The position numbers and the translations under genes were made by a program. The notes under the pieces were generated by a model. It made no database searches. It was given only the letters and a program-made list of their open reading frames with translations, and had not been told where the DNA came from. Shown here one piece after another: positions 1-5,885 of a stretch of 11,518 nucleotides of DNA; within the stretch, counting starts at the first letter, position 1, and every line of letters starts with the position of its first letter. The DNA comes from Candidatus Omnitrophota bacterium (GTDB lineage Bacteria > Omnitrophota > Gorgyraeia > Gygaellales > Profunditerraquicolaceae): NCBI GenBank assembly GCA_023818905.1, contig JAMWDE010000014.1:1-11518 (forward strand). The letters run 5' to 3'.

Positions 1-216
1 AACTTGGTTATTAAAGAAAATGGAAAACTAATCATTTGGGAGGCGTTAAAGCAAGCGGCTATAAGTGGAGATATGGAAGCGGTAAAATATTATCAGTATC
101 TAATAGAGAATTACGGCTATTTAATATTTAAGACGCTAGGTCAGGAGTTCTATACAGAGAATCCTTATACTCATAATCACGGCGATAGTATCCGCATTTG
201 CTCCACAAACACCTAA
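1..216 (+). CDS. Unidentified partial reading frame, open to the left edge, probably cut at about position 180
   Basis: I do not recognise this protein. The frame is open from the first base, with possible TTG start at 4, and runs to a TAA at 214-216. Up to about position 180 it looks like genuine protein: mixed charged and hydrophobic residues, then a stretch rich in Tyr and other aromatics (roughly residues 28-55), with no signal peptide or known motif. The last 11 or so codons are the antisense of the cooS start and are unlikely to belong to it. Three of its four Ala codons before the join are GCG. It is the only plausible plus-strand gene in the window. If real, it has lost its own 3' end at the same point where cooS loses its continuation. 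A random open frame remains possible. Confidence 0.35.
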   Translation, partial: NLVIKENGKLIIWEALKQAAISGDMEAVKYYQYLIENYGYLIFKTLGQEFYTENPYTHNHGDSIRICSTNT

Positions 217-414
217 CTGTGGACCCTCACCGAAAGGGTCTATCCTGCAAGGCCCCATACTGCATACAGTGCAACAAAGCCCTAATTGGCCAAAGCCGCA
301 CTGGGGTCTCTGCAACTCTAATCTATCCCAAACAGTCTTGATATTCTCCTGCTGGGCTTTATTTAAAACCTCCTGCGTAGCTATATCTATAGATTTCTCT
401 CTCATCTTGGCCAT
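136..414 (-). CDS. cooS: Anaerobic CO dehydrogenase catalytic subunit, N-terminal fragment only (truncated)
   Basis: CooS oxidises CO to CO2 or the reverse at a Ni-Fe-S centre and supplies CO to acetyl-CoA synthase. This fragment carries the metal-cluster N-terminus: Cys39 and Cys47, the ligands of the intersubunit D-cluster, and Cys48, Cys51, Cys56 and Cys70, the ligands of the B-cluster. Spacing and even numbering match Carboxydothermus CODH-II. Only about 78 residues are CooS-like, of the roughly 630 usual for the family. The last 13-14 codons come from unrelated sequence and end at a TAG. The C-cluster domains are absent, so this piece alone cannot be active. The start is fixed by AAGGAGAA at 421-428, six bases before the ATG. 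It lies 16 bp after metF, as the last gene of the one-carbon run. Family identity is firm; whether the gene is broken in the organism or only in the assembly is open. Confidence 0.85.
   Translation of the reverse strand: MAKMREKSIDIATQEVLNKAQQENIKTVWDRLELQRPQCGFGQLGLCCTVCSMGPCRIDPFGEGPQLGVCGANADTIAVIMSIRILCIELLT
175..186. other. Breakpoint where CooS homology ends and unrelated sequence begins
   Basis: To the right, the minus strand encodes a well-conserved CooS N-terminus up to the Asp-Thr-Ile-Ala stretch (codons down to 181-183). Known CooS proteins then continue with Ala/Val-Arg-Asn and a long conserved region. Here the next codons read Val-Ile-Met-Ser and hit a TAG at 136-138. I translated the other two minus-strand frames to the left and neither resumes CooS sequence, so this is a true loss of homology and not a frameshift. 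A plus-strand frame crosses the same point. No terminal inverted repeat or target duplication can be judged with so little left-hand sequence. A recombination join and an assembly chimera are both possible. Confidence 0.6.
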
Positions 415-420
415 ATCTCA

Positions 421-428
421 TTCTCCTT
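421..428 (-). promoter_or_regulatory. Shine-Dalgarno site of cooS
   Basis: The minus strand reads AAGGAGAA here, six bases before the ATG at 414-412. It is a near-perfect ribosome binding site and argues that the truncated cooS start belongs to a normally expressed gene. Confidence 0.8.
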
Positions 429-430
429 AT

Positions 431-1300
431 TCACAAACCTGCTGCCTCCAGAACCAAAGGGACCTTCTTATCCCAGCCAATAGGCATTATGTGCACCCCT
501 TGGCACATCGGCTTTATTTCCCTGATTAATCCACTAGCAATCTCAATAGACTTGGCTGCCTTATCCTTTGTTTCCTCCATCTCTTTTATCAGACTATCCG
601 GAACAGTTACTCCAGCAACGTTTTTATTCATATAACGTGCCATACCTGCAGATTTCAATAAGACTATCCCAGCTAATATTGTAGCTTTGAGATGTTTTAT
701 CTTTTTCAAAAAATTCTCAAATACCTTGAGGTCATAAACTGCCTGAGTTTGAAAAAACTCTGCCCCTGCCTCTATCTTTTTCTCCATCTTTATAATCTGT
801 GGTTCTATAGGGTCTGCACCAGGATTTACCACTGCGCCCACACAGAACCTTGGTGCGTTACCATCTAATTTATTACCCTTCATATCAAACCCGTCCTGTA
901 ATCTCCGCACCACTTGCAAGAGCTGCACCGAATCCAAATCAAATACCGGCTTAGCCTCTGGATGGTCACCCAATGCCGGATGATCTCCGGTCAAAACCAG
1001 TATATTCTCAATACCCAATGCTGCAGCGGAGAGGATATCCGACTGCAATGCTAGACGATTCCTATCGCGACAAGTTATCTGAAATATGGGCTCAAAGTTT
1101 CTCTGTTTTAGAAGGACACAGACTGCCAGTGACCCTAAACGCATAACCGAGCTCTGCAGGTCCGTAACATTTATCGCATCTACTCTGCCACGGATGAGCT
1201 CAGCGTCTTCTAAGATTGCTTTGGTCTCAATACCCTTAGGTGGACCAATTTCAGAAGTCACCAAAAATTTACCTGATTGCAACTTCTCTTTAAAAGTCAT
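431..1300 (-). CDS. metF: 5,10-methylenetetrahydrofolate reductase
   Basis: This 289-residue protein fits the flavin-dependent TIM-barrel MetF family, which reduces 5,10-methylene-THF to 5-methyl-THF in the cytoplasm. Visible marks are the N-terminal Ser-Glu-Ile-Gly-Pro-Pro segment, with Glu17 at the place of the catalytic Glu28 of E. coli MetF; the Gln-Ile-Thr-Cys-Arg-Asp-Arg-Asn segment at 74-81; Thr-Gly-Asp at 104-106, followed by Val-Phe-Asp-Leu-Asp-Ser; and a Phe-Phe-Gln-Thr-Gln strand near 186. Length is near the usual 290-300. It follows folD by 29 bp and precedes cooS by 16 bp, placing it as the last methyl-branch step of the Wood-Ljungdahl pathway. Many acetogens pair MetF with MetV; no metV is seen here. 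No clear Shine-Dalgarno site precedes the ATG. The electron donor cannot be read from sequence. Confidence 0.93.
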   Translation of the reverse strand: MTFKEKLQSGKFLVTSEIGPPKGIETKAILEDAELIRGRVDAINVTDLQSSVMRLGSLAVCVLLKQRNFEPIFQITCRDRNRLALQSDILSAAALGIENILVLTGDHPALGDHPEAKPVFDLDSVQLLQVVRRLQDGFDMKGNKLDGNAPRFCVGAVVNPGADPIEPQIIKMEKKIEAGAEFFQTQAVYDLKVFENFLKKIKHLKATILAGIVLLKSAGMARYMNKNVAGVTVPDSLIKEMEETKDKAAKSIEIASGLIREIKPMCQGVHIMPIGWDKKVPLVLEAAGL

Positions 1301-1326
1301 AGGATATGTCTTACAAAAGAAAGATA

Positions 1327-1350
1327 AAACTACAAATGTAACTGTAGTTT
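1327..1350 (-). terminator. Short hairpin over the folD stop codon, weak terminator or attenuator candidate
   Basis: A perfect 8-bp inverted repeat (AAACTACA at 1327-1334 and TGTAGTTT at 1343-1350) with an 8-base loop covers the last codons and TAG of folD. On the transcribed strand it is followed by a U-rich run, just before metF. The stem is AT-rich and so weak. It could be a partial attenuator, a processing site or chance. Confidence 0.25.
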
Positions 1351-2175
1351 AGTAGCCTCCAAAAGATTACGCATGAGCATAACTACAGTCAAAGGCCCTA
1401 CTCCTCCTGGAACAGGCGTAATCCAAGAGGCACGTTTAGCTGCCTCTTCAAATTCTACATCTCCGACAATCTTATCACCTAAGCGATTTATACCCACATC
1501 TATAACGATCGCACCCTGCCTAATCCATTCGCCTTTGATAAGGCCAGCCTTGCCTACTGCCACAATCAAAATCTCGGCATATCTTACATGTCCCTCTAAT
1601 TTACCTGCCTGCGATGTCCCAATATGGCAGACTGTAACTGTAGCGAACTTATCTAACAGAAGAAGTGCTAATGGCTTTCCTACAATCTCACTGTGTCCAA
1701 CTATCACCACTTCTTTCCCATATAAATCTATTCCTGTTTCATTCAGGAGTTCCATCACTGCTAGAGGAGTGCAGGGAATTAATCTTGCCTTTCCAAAAGG
1801 TATCTTACCTATATTAGCTGGATGCATACCTTCTATATCCTTTTCAGGCAGGATGAATTGACTAATCTTCTTATAATCTATCTGACTAGGCAGGGGCATC
1901 TGAATGATAATGCCATTTACCTGTTCATCAGAATTTAATCTTTGGATAAACTGAATTAGCTCATCCTCAGAGGTAGCCTGGTCTAATTTATAAAATTTAT
2001 ACTCTATCCCTAAGGAATCTGCGGTCTTGTTTTGGGATTTTACGTAAACCTCAGCAGCTGCATTCTCACCTATCTGAATACTGACCAAAATAGGTTTAAG
2101 GCCTAACTTCTGAATGTCTTGGCTTATCTGTACTTTTATCCTATCAGCTATAGATCTGCCCTCTAATAATCTCAT
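1330..2175 (-). CDS. folD: Methylenetetrahydrofolate dehydrogenase (FolD family), probably lacking cyclohydrolase activity
   Basis: FolD interconverts 5,10-methylene-THF and 5,10-methenyl-THF, and in most bacteria also hydrolyses the latter to 10-formyl-THF. From the ATG at 2175 the protein has 281 residues, a normal length. Seen: Tyr44 in the Tyr-Val motif, Gln92 in the Ile-Gln-Met-Pro-Leu-Pro motif, a Rossmann segment Val-Gly-His-Ser-Glu-Ile-Val-Gly at 159-166, and the C-terminal Pro-Val-Pro-Gly-Gly-Val-Gly-Pro signature. Odd: aligned to human MTHFD1, the catalytic Lys56 is Gln48 (codon CAA, 2034-2032) and Asp125 is Glu115 (codon GAA, 1833-1831), whereas Tyr52 and Gln100 are kept. This suggests a dehydrogenase-only enzyme, with FchA doing the cyclohydrolase step. 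The NADP-phosphate contacts Arg173 and Ser197 are His161 and Ile185, which leaves coenzyme choice open. It overlaps fchA by 32 bp. Family is certain; loss of activity is inferred. Confidence 0.95.
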   Translation of the reverse strand: MRLLEGRSIADRIKVQISQDIQKLGLKPILVSIQIGENAAAEVYVKSQNKTADSLGIEYKFYKLDQATSEDELIQFIQRLNSDEQVNGIIIQMPLPSQIDYKKISQFILPEKDIEGMHPANIGKIPFGKARLIPCTPLAVMELLNETGIDLYGKEVVIVGHSEIVGKPLALLLLDKFATVTVCHIGTSQAGKLEGHVRYAEILIVAVGKAGLIKGEWIRQGAIVIDVGINRLGDKIVGDVEFEEAAKRASWITPVPGGVGPLTVVMLMRNLLEATKLQLHL

Positions 2176-2722
2176 TAACCTTCTCCTCAATCTTTAGTCT
2201 TAAGTTTTTAATAAATTGTCCCTTTTTGCTTAAATCTTTCCTCAGGGCATTGGATAGCTTCTTGTCCTTTAAATATTTCAGATTTATATCTACATTAAAA
2301 TTTGCAGCAAAAAACGCAGATTCTAATAGAACCGCTGCCACTGCTACATCGCTGATTAAATTTAGATTGCCTTTTTTAATCAGATGCGGACACAACTTTA
2401 TACTCTTAAAGCACAAACGCGCAACCTCTAAGGGAACGTCCAGCGATTTTCCAAAGTCTTTGCTTCTATAAGCAACCACATCTAAATCTACTAATTCCAA
2501 GAATCTCTTTCTAAATCTTTCAGATTCTTTTAATGCTGTATTTAAAAAATCTGTATATTTGGTATGGCGGGGTTTGCCTAAGGTAAAATTGATTACCATA
2601 CTTATAAGGGCTGCGCCTAAAGAGGCGGTTAGTGCTGCTGCCGAACCCCCTCCTGGCGCAGGTAGTCTTGCTGCTAAATCTTCCAGATATCTCTTTAAGG
2701 TCTCATTCTGATAAATACTCAT
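2144..2722 (-). CDS. fchA: Methenyltetrahydrofolate cyclohydrolase (formiminotransferase-cyclodeaminase family)
   Basis: FchA is a small all-helical cytoplasmic enzyme that converts 10-formyl-THF to 5,10-methenyl-THF and back. The 192-residue protein has the family hallmark Pro-Ala-Pro-Gly-Gly-Gly-Ser-Ala-Ala-Ala at about 22-31 and a second conserved stretch, Ile-Ser-Asp-Val-Ala-Val-Ala-Ala, near 123-130. Its length fits stand-alone cyclohydrolases (about 190-210) and it lacks the formiminotransferase domain of FTCD, arguing against a histidine-degradation role. It sits between fhs and folD, the genes for the reactions just before and after its own. The ATG at 2722 has no good Shine-Dalgarno site; a GAGGTG lies about 30 bases upstream, too far to serve, and no in-frame start uses it. 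Its presence is meaningful because the neighbouring FolD lacks the cyclohydrolase lysine. Confidence 0.9.
   Translation of the reverse strand: MSIYQNETLKRYLEDLAARLPAPGGGSAAALTASLGAALISMVINFTLGKPRHTKYTDFLNTALKESERFRKRFLELVDLDVVAYRSKDFGKSLDVPLEVARLCFKSIKLCPHLIKKGNLNLISDVAVAAVLLESAFFAANFNVDINLKYLKDKKLSNALRKDLSKKGQFIKNLRLKIEEKVNEIIRGQIYS
2183..2188 (-). promoter_or_regulatory. Shine-Dalgarno site that decides the folD start
   Basis: The minus strand reads GAGGAG seven bases before the ATG at 2175-2173. An upstream in-frame TTG at 2190 would place this site inside the gene, so the ATG is preferred. The site lies within the 3' end of fchA, which implies coupled translation. Confidence 0.75.
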
Positions 2723-2810
2723 AATAGGGCTTGTTGTATTATCTGAAGCACCTCGTTACAGTTTCATTTGATAGTTTAGCTTAACAACGATAATAGTGCA
2801 CATAATAGGG
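2720..2810. repeat. fhs-fchA gap with an exact 10-bp direct repeat
   Basis: CATAATAGGG occurs at 2720-2729 and 2801-2810, 81 bp apart. On the minus strand each reads CCCTATTATG, and the left copy includes the fchA start codon. The 100-bp gap (2723-2822) is the largest in the one-carbon block and is the only place there with room for an internal promoter, but I see no convincing -35/-10 pair and no terminator. A role as operator or second start region is conjecture. Confidence 0.3.
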
Positions 2811-2822
2811 TTTACTTTTTGC

Positions 2823-4517
2823 TTAAAACAATCCTATTATATTACCCTCATCATCAATATCAATACTCTCTCCCGCTGGATGAGTCGGTAAACCTGGCAT
2901 AGTCTGTATTGTTCCACAAAGAGGATAGAGGAATCCCGCGCCCACAGAGGCACGTATGTCTCTTATAGGAAGAATGAACCCTTGTGGTCTTCCTTTAAGA
3001 TTTGGGTCGTGAGATAAAGAAAGATGGGTCTTTGCCATACATATAGGTAGTTTATCCCATCCGCGCTCAGTAAATAATCTAATCTTTTCTTCTGCAAGGT
3101 TTGAGTATTCAACGTCTCTTGCGCCATAGATCTTTGTAGCAATAATCTTAATCTTTTCTTTTATAGAGATATCTAAAGGATAGAGAAATCTAAAGTTTTT
3201 CGGTTGAGAGGCTAATCTGATCACGCTTCTGGCCAAATCCAAACCGCCTTTTGAGCCCTCTTCCCAGACCCGACTAACCTGACAATCATCAGCTCCTAAC
3301 TGGGTTGCTTTCTGTTTCACAAAATCTATCTCTCTGTCTGTATCTGTCTGGAATCTATTGATGGCAACTACTACAGGTATCCCAAAAAATTTGACATTCT
3401 CTATATGTTTGGCTAAATTGCATATACCTTCCTCTATAGCTGCGATATCTTCTTTTAATAAGTTCTCACCTAAGGGTTTGCCTGCTACTATCTGAAATCT
3501 ACCGCTGTGCGCCTTTAATGCCCGAACAGAACAGACGATTACTGCTACGTCGGGCGTCAATCCGCTCGCCCGGCATTTTATATCAAAGAACTTCTCTGCG
3601 CCACAATCAGCTCCAAAGCCTGCCTCAGTCACTACATAATCCGAAAAAGCCAGAGCAATCTTATCTGCTAAGATAGAACTGTTACCGTGGGCAATATTAG
3701 CAAATGGTCCTGCGTGCACAAAACAGGGAGTATTCTCAATGGTCTGGATAAGATTTGGCTTTATGGCATCCTTTAAAAGAACAGTCATTGCACCTGCCAC
3801 TTTTATATCCTGGGTAGTTACTAATCTGGCATCCTGAGTCTCTGCTAAGACAATTCTTGAGACACGCTGACGCAAATCCTTTAGGTCACTGCTTAGTGCC
3901 AGGATTGCCATTATCTCTGAAGCAACTGTAATGTCAAAACCTGTATCGCGGGGTATACCGTCTTCCTTTGAACCCAACCCTATCCTTACATTCCTTAAAA
4001 ATCTATCGCTCACATCCAATACTCTACGCCAATAGATTCTGTGGGGGTCTATCTTGAGCTTATTCCCCTTAAACAAGGAGTTATCTAGAAATGCTGCAGC
4101 TAAATTATGGGCTAATCCTACCGCATGCACATCTCCAGTAAAATGGAGATTAAAATCCTCCATAGGCAAAACCTGAGAATAGCCACCACCAGCTGCGCCG
4201 CCCTTTATTCCAAAAACCGGACCCAAAGAAGGTTGTCTTATACAAGTAGAGGTAAGCTTACCCAATCTATTTAAAGCCATAGAAAGACCGATAGTGGTTA
4301 CGGTCTTTCCTTCGCCTAAGGGAGTAGGAGTAATGGCAGTAACTAATACGTATTTTCCTTTTGGTCTATTTTTGACTTTCTCAAGGATAGCTAAATCTAT
4401 CTTCGCAATGTAGCGAGTATAGGGAATAAGATATTTTTTATCTATCCTTAATTTTTTTGCAATCCTTTCTATAGGTTCTCTTCTGGCCTTGCGAACAATC
4501 TCTATATCAGAAAGCAT
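2823..4517 (-). CDS. fhs: Formate-tetrahydrofolate ligase
   Basis: Fhs activates formate with ATP and tetrahydrofolate to give 10-formyl-THF, the entry of formate into the methyl branch of the Wood-Ljungdahl pathway. The 564-residue protein matches the usual size of about 555-560. It has the typical opening (Ser-Asp-Ile-Glu-Ile followed by a Pro-Ile-Glu-Arg-Ile-Ala segment), the P-loop Thr-Pro-Leu-Gly-Glu-Gly-Lys-Thr at 65-72 with Lys71, and the Gly-Gly-Gly-Tyr-Ser-Gln-Val-Leu-Pro-Met-Glu signature shortly after. All central blocks are intact. The start is supported by AGAGGAAG at 4525-4532, seven bases before the ATG. It follows yraN by only 15 bp, its ribosome site abutting the yraN stop, so it is probably transcribed with the housekeeping block upstream. 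No formate dehydrogenase gene is in the window. Confidence 0.97.
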   Translation of the reverse strand: MLSDIEIVRKARREPIERIAKKLRIDKKYLIPYTRYIAKIDLAILEKVKNRPKGKYVLVTAITPTPLGEGKTVTTIGLSMALNRLGKLTSTCIRQPSLGPVFGIKGGAAGGGYSQVLPMEDFNLHFTGDVHAVGLAHNLAAAFLDNSLFKGNKLKIDPHRIYWRRVLDVSDRFLRNVRIGLGSKEDGIPRDTGFDITVASEIMAILALSSDLKDLRQRVSRIVLAETQDARLVTTQDIKVAGAMTVLLKDAIKPNLIQTIENTPCFVHAGPFANIAHGNSSILADKIALAFSDYVVTEAGFGADCGAEKFFDIKCRASGLTPDVAVIVCSVRALKAHSGRFQIVAGKPLGENLLKEDIAAIEEGICNLAKHIENVKFFGIPVVVAINRFQTDTDREIDFVKQKATQLGADDCQVSRVWEEGSKGGLDLARSVIRLASQPKNFRFLYPLDISIKEKIKIIATKIYGARDVEYSNLAEEKIRLFTERGWDKLPICMAKTHLSLSHDPNLKGRPQGFILPIRDIRASVGAGFLYPLCGTIQTMPGLPTHPAGESIDIDDEGNIIGLF

Positions 4518-4532
4518 AAAAACACTTCCTCT

Positions 4533-4916
4533 TTAATCATTATCAGGTTCTTCATCTAATTCAAATGCATTTTTTATCAACTCCAATTGTGGTTGAGAAC
4601 CTTTATCAGAATACCTCACAGAAACCACATCAAATCTTGCCTTCTTGTCCAAGAGATCTTTTTCTTTAAGGAAACTGAGCGCCAACTTGATAAGCCGCCT
4701 CTGTTTGGATTTTGCAACTGCTTCTTGGGGAAGACCGTATCTATCAGAACCTCTTGTCTTTACCTCTACAAAACATAGCGTATCAGAATCTCTAGCCACG
4801 ATATCTATCTCACCAAACCTGTTGCGGAAATTCCTAAAAATAATTTTGTAACCTTGCCTCTTTAAGAAATCCAAGGCATACGTTTCTCCAATCTTACCCC
4901 ATACTGCATCAGACAC
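4533..4916 (-). CDS. yraN: YraN/UPF0102 family nuclease-like protein
   Basis: This 127-residue protein belongs to the UPF0102 family, which has a restriction-endonuclease-like fold related to archaeal Holliday-junction resolvases; its cellular role is poorly defined. Visible marks are the Gly-Lys-Ile-Gly-Glu N-terminus with Glu11, Gly-Glu-Ile-Asp-Ile at 35-39 with Glu36 and Asp38, and Phe-Val-Glu-Val-Lys-Thr-Arg at 49-55 with Glu51 and Lys53. These form the expected metal-binding and catalytic set. The start is GTG at 4916, supported by AGGAGAAG at 4925-4932 inside the end of rnhB, with which it overlaps by 8 bp. The rnhB-yraN pairing is common across bacteria. The acidic C-terminal tail (Glu-Leu-Asp-Glu-Glu-Pro-Asp-Asn-Asp) is not part of the fold. 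Family is firm, function uncertain. Confidence 0.9.
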   Translation of the reverse strand: MSDAVWGKIGETYALDFLKRQGYKIIFRNFRNRFGEIDIVARDSDTLCFVEVKTRGSDRYGLPQEAVAKSKQRRLIKLALSFLKEKDLLDKKARFDVVSVRYSDKGSQPQLELIKNAFELDEEPDND

Positions 4917-5520
4917 AGCAAAAACTTCTCCTGTGGATATCGCAAACTCCTAACCTTCTTAGGACATCCCTGTGACCAACAGTAGCATAACCTTTATGTC
5001 TGCTAAATCCATAACAAGGATAAACCTTATCATACATAGACATAATCCGATCACGAACAACCTTAGCTACGATAGAAGCACAAGCCACAGTTTTAGATAC
5101 AGAATCTCCCTTGATAATATTGGTGTAAGCCAAGGAGATAGCAGGTCTTACATTACCATCTATAAGTATATGTATGTCTCTTTTGTTGGCTGGGGTTAAC
5201 CTATCTAAGAGTTGCTCTATCGCCCTCTCCATAGCAAGACGGGTAGCTACAAAGATATTGTAGTGGTCAATTATCTTTTCATTAAGAATGCCCAGGCCAT
5301 ATAAGGATTTCTGCGTAATCTCAAGAAATGCCTTATATCTCTGTTGAGGGGTCAACCTTTTAGAATCATCTATGCGGTTTTTAAAAGTGACTTTACTAAG
5401 TACAATTGCTGCTGCCACTACCGGACCAGCCAATGAACCACGACCTGCTTCATCTACGCCAATAAGTATCTTATATCCTTTCCTCTTTAATCTACGTTCA
5501 TAAGAAAAACTGCACTTCAT
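4909..5520 (-). CDS. rnhB: Ribonuclease HII
   Basis: RNase HII cuts the RNA strand of RNA/DNA hybrids and starts removal of single ribonucleotides built into DNA. The 203-residue protein shows the complete family set: Gly-Val-Asp-Glu-Ala-Gly-Arg-Gly with Asp23 and Glu24, Asp-Asp-Ser-Lys at 51-54, Ile-Asp-Gly-Asn with Asp121, Lys-Gly-Asp with Asp139, then Ala-Ser-Ile-Val-Ala-Lys, and a C-terminal His-Arg-Arg-Ser-Phe. Asp23, Glu24, Asp121 and Asp139 are the expected metal-binding quartet. Length is usual. It starts 8 bp after rplS, a common bacterial arrangement, and overlaps yraN. The extreme C-terminus, Cys-Cys-Val, is a small local variation. Confidence 0.97.
   Translation of the reverse strand: MKCSFSYERRLKRKGYKILIGVDEAGRGSLAGPVVAAAIVLSKVTFKNRIDDSKRLTPQQRYKAFLEITQKSLYGLGILNEKIIDHYNIFVATRLAMERAIEQLLDRLTPANKRDIHILIDGNVRPAISLAYTNIIKGDSVSKTVACASIVAKVVRDRIMSMYDKVYPCYGFSRHKGYATVGHRDVLRRLGVCDIHRRSFCCV
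4925..4932 (-). promoter_or_regulatory. Shine-Dalgarno site supporting the GTG start of yraN
   Basis: AGGAGAAG on the minus strand lies eight bases before a GTG at 4916-4914. The site is within the last codons of rnhB, so yraN translation is likely coupled to rnhB. Confidence 0.65.
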
Positions 5521-5528
5521 CGGTAGCC

Positions 5529-5885
5529 TTAGGTTCTTTCCTGTTGGCCCTCAATCTTTGTAGCGCTCTTACCTATCCTACCCCGCAGATAATACAGTTT
5601 TGCTCTCCTGACCTTACCAGAACGCAAGACTTCAATCTTTTCAATGTTAGGAGAATGTAAAGGAAAAACGCGCTCAATACCTTCACCGTAGGAAACCTTC
5701 CTGACAGTAAAACTCTCTCGTATGCCACTGCCTTTTTTAGCAATAACTACTCCTTCAAAAGGATGCAATCTTATCCTATCAGGTCCTTCTGGTATCTTGA
5801 CCAAAACCTTCACTGTATCTCCCACATTAAAATGAGGAATCCCTGTTTTTAGATATCCTTCTTCAATAGCCTTTAACTTATCCAT
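5529..5885 (-). CDS. rplS: 50S ribosomal protein L19
   Basis: L19 lies at the 30S-50S interface. The 118-residue protein (from ATG 5885) is the normal size and carries the family blocks: Gly-Asp-Thr-Val-Lys-Val near 22-27, Phe-Glu-Gly-Val-Val-Ile, Phe-Thr-Val-Arg-Lys-Val-Ser, Phe-Pro-Leu-His-Ser-Pro, and [12 protein letters not shown]. A GTG three codons upstream (5894) would also be in frame, but GAGGTGG at 5891-5897 is well placed for the ATG and overlaps that GTG, so the ATG is chosen. It overlaps the end of trmD by 8 bp. The trmD-rplS pair is widely conserved; the usual upstream partners rpsP and rimM are not here. Confidence 0.97.
   Translation of the reverse strand: MDKLKAIEEGYLKTGIPHFNVGDTVKVLVKIPEGPDRIRLHPFEGVVIAKKGSGIRESFTVRKVSYGEGIERVFPLHSPNIEKIEVLRSGKVRRAKLYYLRGRIGKSATKIEGQQERT

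Noticed and set aside
1..180. Insertion sequence end as the cause of the cooS break
   Set aside because: No terminal inverted repeat or transposase motif can be seen in 180 bases, and the reading frame runs right up to the join, which is unlike most element ends. It is not excluded if more left sequence shows a transposase.
136..183. Frameshift as the explanation for the short cooS
   Set aside because: The other two minus-strand frames to the left give no CooS-like sequence, so homology is lost rather than shifted.
1373..1861. A 162-codon plus-strand open frame inside folD
   Set aside because: It is antisense to a fully conserved folD. Its Ser/Pro/Thr-rich product is typical of antisense readings and has no recognisable motif.
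2176..2190. Upstream TTG start of folD
   Set aside because: The Shine-Dalgarno site GAGGAG lies inside that extension and is correctly placed for the ATG at 2175; the family N-terminus also begins there.
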